Notes under the pieces: model-generated
Seen by the model: only the letters and a program-made list of their open reading frames with translations
Told to the model about the DNA's origin: nothing
Database searches by the model: none
Position numbers and translations under genes: made by a program
Assembly (NCBI RefSeq): GCF_000340565.2
Contig: NZ_CP007203.1
Coordinates: 1,417,048-1,481,047, forward strand
DNA: 64,000 bases
Reading direction: 5' to 3'
Source: Nodularia spumigena CCY9414
GTDB lineage: Bacteria; Cyanobacteriota; Cyanobacteriia; Cyanobacteriales; Nostocaceae
Shown here: positions 28,539-40,510 of the stretch, in pieces
Position numbering within the stretch: the stretch's first letter is position 1
Layout of the letters: each line of letters starts with the position of its first letter

Positions 28539-30056
28539 TCAGAAATCTGTGATTAATCTGGCTTTGCGGAGAATGAAATTAAGTACGGTTTCCTGTCGGG
28601 AAATAATATCAGCTCGACCTTTCATTCCTGGTTTGAGATGACATTGATGATTCTCTCTACCTACATAAGTGGTTTCGGCTTCTATGGTGGTTTCATAGCC
28701 GACTGTCTGGGTAGCCCCTTGAAGACCTGGCTCCATGCTGTTATTTCCCATTGGGAGGGCATCTGGTGCAACATTTCGCACTGTCCCGTGGAGAGTCCCG
28801 TAGTTGGGATAGGGACAAGCTGAAACCTGCATCTGCACTTTTTGCCCAGGTTCTACTTTGTCTATATCTTGAGGGGGGACAAATGCTTTGATCACGATGG
28901 GAGCATTGACGGGTGCAATTTGAGCAATAGCTTGACTTGGTTGTACTACTTGTCCAGGATTACGCAGATTTAATTGCAACAGTGTACCTGCAATTGGCGC
29001 TCGAATTACAGTTTGATTCAGGTCAGTTTCTACCTGTTGTAGTTCTTTGCGCGTCCGCATAGTTTGTTTTTCTAGTTCTAGACGCTGTTGAAATAGGGTT
29101 TCTCTTTCTCTGTTCAAGGCGGATAAAGTAGATTTACCACTGGCTTGTTCTTGTTTAATCCGTTCAGAGGCTATGGTTATAGCTGCATTATGAGGATTGA
29201 TACTGTTTTGAGCTTTTTCTAGTTTTATTTGGGCAATTTTTAAGGCTTGTTCTTTTTCTGACATCAAGTCTTTAGCGTTGGCTTTGGCTTGTTCTAGTTT
29301 GGCTTGGGCTGATTTTACCTCCTGTTGTTTTTCTTCCAATAAATTGCGCGAAATTGCTCCTGATGCCACTACTGATTGTAAGCGATCGCGTTGCTTTTTT
29401 GCTAAATTTAAGGCTAGTTCGGCTTCTTGTACTGTGGCAGTTAATAAGTTATTCTGTTGTAGGCGATCGCGTTGTATTTTCGCTAAATTCCAAGTAGCTT
29501 CGGCTTCTGTTAAATCAGCCATCGTTGTCTTTTGCTGGTCTTCATAGTTGCGCTGACTCGCACTGAGTTCGGCTTGTGCGGCAATAATTGTGCGGTTAAG
29601 TAAGGTGGTTTGAGCCGCAATCTGAGTGGCAATTTCAGCAATTTGAGCATCAATTTGGCGCAGTTGTAATTGACTCTGCTCAATACTATTTTCTAGTTGG
29701 CTTTTTTGATTTTGCAGGCGAGAATCATCAATGTAAGCAATGGGTTCTCCTTGTTTGACTACTTGATTTTCTTGCACATCTATTTTCTGCACTGTTCCCA
29801 TAACAGCAGATTGAACTATTCCCAGTTCCCCTTCTGGTCGAATACTTGCAGGAACTTTGACTGTGATATTGTAGTTAAACACAGAGGTGAGACCAGCGGC
29901 CGCCATAAAAGTAATTAGCAGCACTCCTGCGCCGATATTTGTCCATTTACTGATGCGGGGAAGAAACTCGTGAGGTTCAACTAAATTGAGTTCGTCTGGA
30001 GTCGGTTCGTTAAACCTATTCCAAAAATGATTGTCTTCTTGGGGAAAGGATCTCAC
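28539..30056 (-). CDS. HlyD-family periplasmic adaptor for peptide export
   Basis: A 505-residue membrane-fusion protein. It has a short cytoplasmic N-terminus, one membrane helix (~41-60), a barrel-lipoyl half (VKVPASIRPEGELGIVQSAVMGTVQKI), a long coiled-coil hairpin (~110-340, Gln/Glu-rich) and the second lipoyl half (VIRAPIAGTLLQLNLRNPGQVVQPSQ). The start is GTG 30056. It should link the C39-ABC exporter to an outer-membrane TolC-like duct, which is not in this window. It reads in the same direction as the transporter, but a heptamer repeat and a MITE separate the two. Confidence 0.93.
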   Translation of the reverse strand: MRSFPQEDNHFWNRFNEPTPDELNLVEPHEFLPRISKWTNIGAGVLLITFMAAAGLTSVFNYNITVKVPASIRPEGELGIVQSAVMGTVQKIDVQENQVVKQGEPIAYIDDSRLQNQKSQLENSIEQSQLQLRQIDAQIAEIATQIAAQTTLLNRTIIAAQAELSASQRNYEDQQKTTMADLTEAEATWNLAKIQRDRLQQNNLLTATVQEAELALNLAKKQRDRLQSVVASGAISRNLLEEKQQEVKSAQAKLEQAKANAKDLMSEKEQALKIAQIKLEKAQNSINPHNAAITIASERIKQEQASGKSTLSALNRERETLFQQRLELEKQTMRTRKELQQVETDLNQTVIRAPIAGTLLQLNLRNPGQVVQPSQAIAQIAPVNAPIVIKAFVPPQDIDKVEPGQKVQMQVSACPYPNYGTLHGTVRNVAPDALPMGNNSMEPGLQGATQTVGYETTIEAETTYVGRENHQCHLKPGMKGRADIISRQETVLNFILRKARLITDF

Positions 30057-30499
30057 TGTACTCTACCTTGGGTTAGATTTGGATAATAGATTTCTGTCCG
30101 ATATAGACGCTTCTGCGGCTTCTTGTAACGCCCATCAAACTCACAGTTGTTAAATATAATTAGGCAAAAAAGTGAAACTGTAACATATGCTGCTAACGGT
30201 AGCCAATATCATGGTTTATGATGTTGTATAATTAGAAATGGGGATAAAGAAAGGAATAAGCTATGCACGCCAATCACCTTTCTTATGTATCTCACGTGGA
30301 TAACGCGTAGAAACAACAGAGGAGAATGCTCAAACTCTCTCAAAGACCTCACTTACGTTGAGCGAGTCATAACTATCTCCTCTCCCCCTTTTCTTGGGAT
30401 AATTTAGCAGGTTTACGTGGAAACAACGCCGAAAAGTTTTATATTCCAGGACAATCACGGCTAAGTTATCAACTTGACATCTTGATGTTGTGAAATTTG
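30057..30499. other. 443-base spacer upstream of the adaptor gene
   Basis: No gene is seen on either strand. This region should hold the promoter for the minus-strand adaptor and transporter genes, but no clear -35/-10 pair stood out. Confidence 0.5.
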
Positions 30500-30790
30500 C
30501 TAATCTGTGTTCAATTGATTCAGTTCTTCAAAGTTGGCAAGAGCCGGAAATTCTGTAGGTTCACTAGATAAAAAACTTGTGGCGTTAGAATTTACATCAG
30601 CTTGCTGAGTATTTGATGCAGAAGAGTTTCCTTCTGGACTATTGTCACTTGTGTTTCTCCTGGTTGCAGATCCTTGAGCGAAATTGTTATCTTGCAATTG
30701 ATAGTTAATACCACCAACCAGGAACTCTTGCTGTCTATCGGACAATTCTGACTCTGCAAACCAATCCGATGTGATCATTTGATGTGACAT
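30500..30790 (-). CDS. Double-glycine leader peptide E
   Basis: A 96-residue precursor. The leader is 27 residues (MSHQMITSDWFAESELSDRQ followed by QEFLVGG). The core is Asn/Ser/Thr-rich without cysteine. INYQLQDNNFAQGSA and a late EPTEFPALANFEELN align loosely with VDFDLAGSNFANRQA and EQVPDVDALGAAPVLN of peptide F, so E, F and G form one core family. ATG 30790 follows TGAGGC. It lies upstream of the adaptor on the same strand and probably has its own promoter. Confidence 0.8.
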   Translation of the reverse strand: MSHQMITSDWFAESELSDRQQEFLVGGINYQLQDNNFAQGSATRRNTSDNSPEGNSSASNTQQADVNSNATSFLSSEPTEFPALANFEELNQLNTD

Positions 30791-30871
30791 AATTATTAGC
30801 CTCACTGACACAATCAACTCCAATCTGATTTGGTATAATTGTTAGTCTTATTTACATAATTCTTAAATAAA

Positions 30872-30969
30872 GGATTCCAGAAGCTGATTTGTGGATAGTT
30901 TATCCTGAGTATTCAGCCAAATCATCCAGTTGTGCAAACATTAATTACACACAGAAAGCTCTGGAATCC
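30872..30969. repeat. GGATTCCAGA ... TCTGGAATCC inverted repeat upstream of peptide E
   Basis: The ten-base arms at 30872-30881 and 30960-30969 are perfect inverted repeats 78 bases apart, about 80-180 bases before the peptide E start. A matching pair lies in the same place upstream of peptide F. It may be a small mobile repeat or a regulatory structure. Confidence 0.65.
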
Positions 30970-31278
30970 ATTTTTGTGGAAGTGTTGAGTAACCAGATAC
31001 TCAGTGCTACCTGGAGACAATAAACACAGTTATCTGTGCAATCATCAATTATTCAAGATAGCAATTGCAGATTTATCTAGCACTTTGTCAAAGTAGTTTT
31101 GATAGTTTGCTTAGGGTTCACCAAAAAATAAATTACCCAATTTTGTGGGAGAAGGCAAGGACTGCCCGTCCTTCATGATTAGCGGGCAAGATGCCCGCAC
31201 CACAAGAAAGTTTTGGGTATTTTATTAATTGCAAGTCCCTTATCCATCAATTTCAACTTGACAAATTACTCAATCTCG

Positions 31279-31575
31279 TTATCCTTCAGTAGCAGCTGTG
31301 CCGTTGAGAACTGGCGCAGCGCCCAAAGCATCAACGTCAGGAACTTGCTCCGCACCAAATACCAATAAATCTTGTGCCGCAGTGTTAGTCGCTGTCAAAT
31401 CACCTGTGGAGTTGGCAGTGCTACCATTGGGGCCAGAACTGACTGTTCCTGCTAAATTTGCCTGTCTGTTAGCGAAATTGCTCCCTGCTAGGTCAAAGTC
31501 AACACCGCCAGCTACGAGTTCTTGTTGCTCGTCGGATAACGCAACACACAATTCTGATACAATATGCTCTGTCAT
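31279..31575 (-). CDS. Double-glycine leader peptide F
   Basis: A 98-residue precursor. The leader is 24 residues (MTEHIVSELCVALSDEQQEL followed by VAGG). The core begins VDFDLAGSNFANRQANLAGT and continues with a Ser/Thr/Asn/Gly-rich section, then DLLVFGAEQVPDVDALGAAP. It has no cysteine beyond the leader. It is a close paralogue of peptide G in both leader and core. ATG 31575 follows AATGAGGC. The acidic, low-complexity core is not typical of cationic antimicrobial peptides. Confidence 0.82.
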   Translation of the reverse strand: MTEHIVSELCVALSDEQQELVAGGVDFDLAGSNFANRQANLAGTVSSGPNGSTANSTGDLTATNTAAQDLLVFGAEQVPDVDALGAAPVLNGTAATEG

Positions 31576-31611
31576 GATTGTTAGCCTCATTTACGTAATT
31601 CTTCAAAAAAA

Positions 31612-31688
31612 GATTCCAGATACTAACTTGTTGATGCAGTTTTGGTGATGTATTGTGCCAAAATCAACTGGCAAGAAAATCTGGAATC
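31612..31688. repeat. GATTCCAGA ... TCTGGAATC inverted repeat upstream of peptide F
   Basis: Nine-base perfect arms (31612-31620 and 31680-31688) lie just upstream of peptide F, as in the peptide E upstream region. The left arm follows a shared TTACGTAATTCTT-type sequence. Confidence 0.65.
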
Positions 31689-31867
31689 AAAGCCTACTTT
31701 CCACGCCTGAGAAAAGGAAACCCAGAGTGCTTAATTAGAGCGCCAAGGGTGATCTCTGCAATAGTTGAGTTATTGGAGATCACAATTGCATATTTTGGGT
31801 AGGGTCAGGAATTCACAATGGCACTGCTGATTCTTTAATCTCCCCAATTCACCATTTCCGATTGAGA

Positions 31868-32052
31868 TATAGGACTCCTATTTGATTTCTGTTGGCGTAG
31901 CCTGCGCTTTGCGCTTACAACTCAAAAAGCTGTTTCCCACGGACCACTCCCCCGGTTACTGAGCGCAGTCGAAGTAACTCCCCACGGACCACCTACGCAA
32001 GTAAGTATGGCTACGCCACGCAAGCTATCAAAAATCAAAGCGGATTACTATA
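31868..32052. mobile_element. Second MITE-like element with TATAGGACTCC-type ends (185 bp)
   Basis: The ends TATAGGACTCCTATTTGATT... and, inverted, TATAGTAATCCGCTTTGATT... match at 19 of 24 positions. The outermost bases are TA on both sides, consistent with a TA target as in IS630/Tc1-type elements. There is no coding capacity. It lies between leader-peptide genes F and G. Confidence 0.6.
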
Positions 32053-32131
32053 GGTGAAACGCTTTAATGTCAAAGATCAACTTTCTGGGTTAACTGTAGG
32101 GATGGTTCAACAGTTTGGCTGGTTGAGTTGA

Positions 32132-32452
32132 TTAACCTTCAGCAGCACCACCACCACCGCCAGCACCGCCTCCACCGTTAAGAACTGGTGCAGCACCCAA
32201 AGCCTCAATGTCAGGAACTTCTGTCGCACCTAATCCCATTAAGTCTTGTGCCGCAGTATTGACGGCGGTAACGTCACCTGTAGAGTTGGCATTACTGCCA
32301 TCTGGACCGGAATTACTTGTTCCTTGTAAGTTTGCAACTCTGTTATAAAAATTGCTACCAGCCAGTTCAAAGTCTTGACCGCCAGCTAAAAGCTCTTGTT
32401 GATCATCAGATAAAGTAACAAGCAATTCTGATGCAAATATTTGATGTGACAT
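32132..32452 (-). CDS. Double-glycine leader peptide G
   Basis: A 106-residue precursor. The leader is 25 residues (MSHQIFASELLVTLSDDQQE followed by LLAGG). The core begins QDFELAGSNFYNRVANLQGT and ends with a GGGGAGGGGGAAEG tail that peptide F lacks. There is no cysteine. It is the closest paralogue of F, so a local duplication is likely. ATG 32452 follows AGTGAGGC, and the 5' region contains TACGTAC like its relatives. Confidence 0.83.
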   Translation of the reverse strand: MSHQIFASELLVTLSDDQQELLAGGQDFELAGSNFYNRVANLQGTSNSGPDGSNANSTGDVTAVNTAAQDLMGLGATEVPDIEALGAAPVLNGGGGAGGGGGAAEG

Positions 32453-32826
32453 GATTGTTAGCCTCACTTACGTACATAGGTTGTTACCACCTAAGAACTT
32501 AACTATAAGCACTGTTTGTGAGGAATTCATAAATCCACAGGTAGAAATCAATCTTGTATATTTACTCCTGAAAGTAGATATAAAGTCTAACTTTTTTTTG
32601 GCAAACCTCATACTTTGAGAAAATAATTAGACAATATTCCAGGTTTTGCGGCTAGGTCATCTAATAATCGAGTTTTCAATTATCTGCTGAGTCCATCCCT
32701 TCACCGTAATTGCTCAAAATTCATGTGGTGAAATGTACAAATTATTTTTATCATTTTCTAAGTGCAGACTTTTGAGCGAAGATTTAATCATCCACAGATA
32801 AACACAGATAAATGCTTAGTTTAGGG
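32453..32826. other. Spacer with an ACAGATAAACACAGATAAAT repeat
   Basis: No gene is seen in this 374-base spacer. The repeat CCACAGATAAACACAGATAA lies at 32792-32811, the same type as at 56682. The peptide G promoter should be at the left side. Confidence 0.6.
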
Positions 32827-33540
32827 TTATGGGGAATGGTGCAAGAAGATTTCAATTAATACAAATGCTAGGCTTGCACTGCCTAAAGGTACTGTTAAGT
32901 TATCTATACCTAAGAATGAAATGGCTTCTAAGCTCGTAGCTGCTAAAGCGATCGCCAATGATACTACCCAAGTTTGCCAGACGTTACCTTCTACACTCAG
33001 TAAAATTCCACTACTGATGATAAAACTCACTAAAGCCATTGTCAAGGAGCCTTCCCAGCTTTTTTGCGCTCCCAAGACTTGATACTTGTGTTTACCAAAG
33101 CGTTGCCCAATCAATGCTGCTAACCCATCGCCCCAAGCCATTACCATGATGCCGATGGCTGCATATTGGGGCTGTTCTATGTGCCAAAACCAAGCTACTA
33201 AAATGCCCATGCTGACAGCATAAAAGAAGGTTCCTAAACTTTGCCTACCCACGCTATTAATACCGGGAAGCAGGGGAAATCGGTATGATAATAAAGTGAT
33301 GGCACTGGCGACAATGGAGGCTGTAATGCCTAAACTGGCGGGAACATCGAGCCACCAAGCCAGCATGATTACATTCCCAGTGCCAATGTGAACTATTTTC
33401 CTGACTATTTCTGGTTCGCCCTTAGCAAAGCGATATACCACCCAAGCGATTAGGAGGATGAGTGACACCCAAACTGCAACTACGGTAATTTGTAGCCACA
33501 AAGGTGGAGTAGAGGTGAAATCGATAGCTGGAGATAACAA
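32827..33540 (-). CDS. Phytol/dolichol-kinase-like membrane protein (VTE5-type)
   Basis: A 237-residue protein with about six or seven membrane helices and the CTP-dependent kinase family motifs: EIVRKIVHIGTGN, AWGDGLAALIGQRFGKHKY and GAQKSWEGSLTMA. Cyanobacterial and plastid members phosphorylate phytol or phytyl-phosphate to recycle chlorophyll phytol into tocopherol and chlorophyll. Which of the two kinases this is cannot be settled from sequence; the family is secure. It diverges from yidD. Confidence 0.85.
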   Translation of the reverse strand: MLSPAIDFTSTPPLWLQITVVAVWVSLILLIAWVVYRFAKGEPEIVRKIVHIGTGNVIMLAWWLDVPASLGITASIVASAITLLSYRFPLLPGINSVGRQSLGTFFYAVSMGILVAWFWHIEQPQYAAIGIMVMAWGDGLAALIGQRFGKHKYQVLGAQKSWEGSLTMALVSFIISSGILLSVEGNVWQTWVVSLAIALAATSLEAISFLGIDNLTVPLGSASLAFVLIEIFLHHSP

Positions 33541-33602
33541 AGAAACTACAAGATAGGAATTTTTTACGTTTATTACTAATCTATAAGATTTAGGCGATCG
33601 CG

Positions 33603-33890
33603 ATGAAACTATTATTCATTTGGTTGATTAAAGGTTACAGAATGTTTATTTCGCCCCTGTTTCCCCCGACTTGTCGCTTTCAACCCACTTGTTCAATGTA
33701 TGCTATTGAAGCTATTGAGCGATTTGGCATCTGGCGCGGTGGCTGGATGGCGACTCGGCGGATTTTGCGTTGTCATCCCTTCCATCCTGGTGGATATGAT
33801 CCAGTTCCAGAGGTAAAACACAATTGCTGCGATCAGCATCTGTCCGATTCTGGGAAACAGACCACAGAAGACCATCACAAAGGCTCGTAG
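33603..33890 (+). CDS. yidD: Membrane protein insertion efficiency factor YidD
   Basis: A 95-residue protein with the YidD signature: [34 protein letters not shown] and [17 protein letters not shown]. It helps YidC-mediated insertion of inner-membrane proteins. The usual rnpA/yidC neighbours are absent. A HIP1 octamer directly abuts the ATG. The last ~20 residues ([19 protein letters not shown]) form a non-conserved hydrophilic tail. Confidence 0.93.
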   Translation: MKLLFIWLIKGYRMFISPLFPPTCRFQPTCSMYAIEAIERFGIWRGGWMATRRILRCHPFHPGGYDPVPEVKHNCCDQHLSDSGKQTTEDHHKGS

Positions 33891-34034
33891 TGAGGACTTT
33901 AGTCCTCTCCATACTCATGACTGCCACTTATAAAGTATATTCATATACTTTCACTATCCCTGAACTCTGGGTAAAATAATTTTAAATTCTCCTTTGTTGA
34001 GAGTCGCAAAATAAAGTTCCACCTCAATTAGATA

Positions 34035-34230
34035 CAGGACTTACGCAAAATCATGAAAAAACGAACCACATTCGCGTAGCGTCTCCCCTTCTCCCAAAGG
34101 GAGAGGCTAGCGCCAAGGGAGAAGAACGCGTTGGCGCTAGCCTCTCCCTTTGGCCCAAAGGGAGAGGCTAGCGCCAAGGGAGAAGGACACGAAGGAAAGA
34201 GGGTTGCAGAGAGTTATTGCGTAAGTCCTA
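34035..34230 (+). mobile_element. MITE, AGGACTTACGCA family, copy 3 (196 bp)
   Basis: The ends AGGACTTACGCAAAAT and TTGCGTAAGTCCT are flanked by direct repeats AGATA (34030-34034 and 34231-34235). It is longer than the other copies because of internal, partly inverted CTCCCTTTGG/GGAGAGGCTAGCGCCAA segments. It lies 35 bases before the truncated gene at 34265. Confidence 0.9.
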
Positions 34231-34264
34231 AGATATAAACATTATCTAAAAGTAAGAAGTAATA

Positions 34265-36844
<2,580 letters not shown>

Positions 36845-37162
36845 ACATTTACATTGGTGTTTCTGCAAACTTTTTTTCGTTCTGTTTACTTCCTTCTAGG
36901 CACTGATTTCACTCAGCACTCAGTCAAGAAGCAATCAGGACTCTAATCCGTCTGCCTGCCTTTTTTTCGCGTTACTATGCAGTTTTCAAGGTTCTGGCTG
37001 GATTATCACCCAGCAGTTCGATTGTATGAAGCAATCAATTGCTGAATATTCTCCGATCTGTTATTTTATCACACTGTGCTAATGACCACAAGAGTTATTA
37101 TATCTATTTTTTGTCTGATCTGACAATCAACGATATGATTTTTTTGCGATTTTTACACAAGG
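36845..37162 (-). other. 16S-23S spacer, tRNA-Ala to 23S part
   Basis: This spacer of the rRNA transcript carries, on the minus strand, GAACCTTGAAAACTGCATAG and the following stretch (about 36960-37000) that is typical of the cyanobacterial boxA/antiterminator area. A related TTCAAGGTTC sequence lies upstream of 16S near 39116. No other gene is seen. Confidence 0.65.
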
Positions 37163-37235
37163 TGGAGATTAGCGGACTCGAACCGCTGACATCCTGCTTG
37201 CAAAGCAGGCGCTCTACCAACTGAGCTAAACCCCC
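37163..37235 (-). tRNA. tRNA-Ala (anticodon TGC)
   Basis: A 73-base cloverleaf with acceptor GGGGGTT, D-arm GCTCAGTTGGTAGAGC, anticodon loop TTTGCAA (TGC), T-arm GCGGTTCGAGTCCGC and an encoded CCA-like TCTCCA end. It lies in the 16S-23S spacer, as in other cyanobacterial rrn operons. Confidence 0.97.
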
Positions 37236-37318
37236 ATCAGTCAGTTATCAGGTATCAGTTACCAGTTATCAGCTTTTTACTGACTACTGTTGACTGTTGA
37301 CTGTTAACTGATTTCAGG
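37236..37318 (-). repeat. Spacer between tRNA-Ala and tRNA-Ile with CAGTTATCAG-type repeats
   Basis: Short tandem units (CAGTTATCAG, GTATCAGTTACCAG, TTGACTGTTGACTGTTAACTG) fill the 83-base spacer between the two tRNAs. This is a short tandem repeat carried inside the rRNA transcript. Confidence 0.75.
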
Positions 37319-37392
<74 letters not shown>

Positions 37393-37513
37393 ATTATCCG
37401 AACCAAATCTATAGTTTGAGAGCTTCAACAAATATTCGCGACCGACCTAGGAATGACCAACTCAGTATCTAATTGCGATTTGCTTTCGATGTTTGAGTGG
37501 ATTCGGTCTCCCT

Positions 37514-39005
<1,492 letters not shown>

Positions 39006-39177
39006 GTTTGTTTGTTTTAGCTCTTTCTTGACTACTGTTTTTTAACTTTAGTCTCGTTATTTTATTGACTTGACGCGCAATATTTGCTGTATAATTGCTT
39101 TCAAACTATAATATTTTCAAGGTTCGGTGTGACTTCAAAACGCCGCTCTTTGGCGCTCGTCTCTCAGGCACTTATCT

Positions 39178-39206
39178 AATATAACGAGCGCTCCTATCTT
39201 TGTCAA
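39178..39206 (-). promoter_or_regulatory. rRNA operon promoter
   Basis: On the minus strand, TTGACA (39206-39201) and TATATT (39183-39178) are exactly 17 bases apart. This is a near-consensus sigma-70-type promoter, about 170 bases upstream of 16S. It drives transcription into the 16S gene. Confidence 0.85.
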
Positions 39207-39319
39207 CTCTTTTTTCAATTTATTTGGAATTTATTTTTTCATGTGTCTGAAACTCCCCACAGTGCTAGGTTGTAGGCAACAATGGTTTATGCACTTTGCT
39301 GTTTATGGGAGGGTAGAGC

Positions 39320-40198
39320 GTGAATTTTCAGTCTGTCATTAGTTTGTTGCATCAGTTTTGGGGTGAACGTGGTTGCTTAATTGCCCAGCCTTACGATATT
39401 GAGAAGGGGGCGGGTACTAAAAACCCTCATACATTTTTAAGGGCGTTGGGGCCCGAACCTTGGTCTGTTGCTTATGTTGAACCATGTCGTCGTCCTACTG
39501 ATGGCCGTTACGGCGAAAATCCGAATCGTTTTCAACACTATTATCAGTACCAAGTTCTGATTAAGCCGTCACCGGATAATATTCAAGATATTTATCTAGA
39601 TTCTTTAAGGGTTTTGGGCATTCGTCCAGAAGATCACGATGTTCGGTTTGTGGAAGATAACTGGGAAGATGCGACGGTGGGCGCTTGGGGTACTGGTTGG
39701 GAAGTCTGGTTAGATGGGATGGAAATTACTCAATTTACCTATTTCCAACAGTGTGGGGGAATTGATTGTCGTCCTGTATCTATTGAAATTACTTACGGGT
39801 TGGAGCGACTGGTGATGTATCTCCAGCAGGTGGAAGCTATTACTAAGATTGATTGGACGGACACTATTACTTATGGTGATGTTTTTCTGCAAAGTGAGAT
39901 TGAGCAGTGTACTTACAATTTTGAAGGGTCAAATCCTGAGTTGCTGCTAACACTGTTTAATTTATATGAGCAGGAAGCTAGTCAATTGACTGAGCGTGGT
40001 TTGGTTGTACCGAGTCTGGATTATGTGATGAAGTGTTCGCACACGTTTAATTTGCTGGATGCTAGGGGTGTGATTTCGGTGACTGAGAGAACTCGTTACA
40101 TTGCGAGGATTCGTCATTTGGCTCGGAAGGTGGCTCATCTATATGTTGAGCAACGGGAAAAGTTGGGTTTTCCTTTGCTGAAGGGGATAGCAGTTTAA
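39320..40198 (+). CDS. glyQ: Glycyl-tRNA synthetase alpha subunit
   Basis: A 292-residue alpha subunit of the heterotetrameric GlyRS. It holds the class II catalytic core that activates glycine and, with the beta subunit, charges tRNA-Gly. Recognisable stretches are [59 protein letters not shown] and [14 protein letters not shown]. The start is GTG 39320 with GGGAGGG seven bases upstream; it gives the family N-terminus ([15 protein letters not shown]). glyS is not in the window. Confidence 0.96.
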   Translation: MNFQSVISLLHQFWGERGCLIAQPYDIEKGAGTKNPHTFLRALGPEPWSVAYVEPCRRPTDGRYGENPNRFQHYYQYQVLIKPSPDNIQDIYLDSLRVLGIRPEDHDVRFVEDNWEDATVGAWGTGWEVWLDGMEITQFTYFQQCGGIDCRPVSIEITYGLERLVMYLQQVEAITKIDWTDTITYGDVFLQSEIEQCTYNFEGSNPELLLTLFNLYEQEASQLTERGLVVPSLDYVMKCSHTFNLLDARGVISVTERTRYIARIRHLARKVAHLYVEQREKLGFPLLKGIAV

Positions 40199-40510
40199 GT
40201 TTGGTCATGTATAGGAGGAATGTGGATTTAATAAAATACGGAACCTCACCCCCAGCCCCTCTCCTTGGTAAGGAGAGGGGAGAATTTAACGACTTTTGAA
40301 GAACTACAAATGAGTTATTAGCGGGCAATATGCCCGCTCTACAAGAGATTTGGGGATATTGTTTTTATTTGGAAGTCTCTCAATCAACTGTAAGTTATGT
40401 CCGCTTAAGCATCAATAGAAGTTTGTGGAGTTCTCTTAATTGTTTAGCATTCGGGGTTTTAAGGGCTAAAGTTCTTACTACGAACAAGTAAGTTTTTTGA
40501 TGAGTGACTT
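40199..40510. other. Spacer with two dispersed repeats
   Basis: No gene is seen in this 312-base gap. It contains CCCCTCTCCTT GGT AAGGAGAGGGG (40256-40280), which is the inverted copy of the repeat at 543, and GCGGGCAATATGCCCGC (40321-40337). Confidence 0.6.
40242..40280 (-). repeat. CCCTCTCCTT hairpin repeat, copy 2
   Basis: This is the reverse-oriented copy of the 543-581 repeat, with the same AACCTCACCCC flank. Both copies share an 11-base-armed hairpin. Confidence 0.75.
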
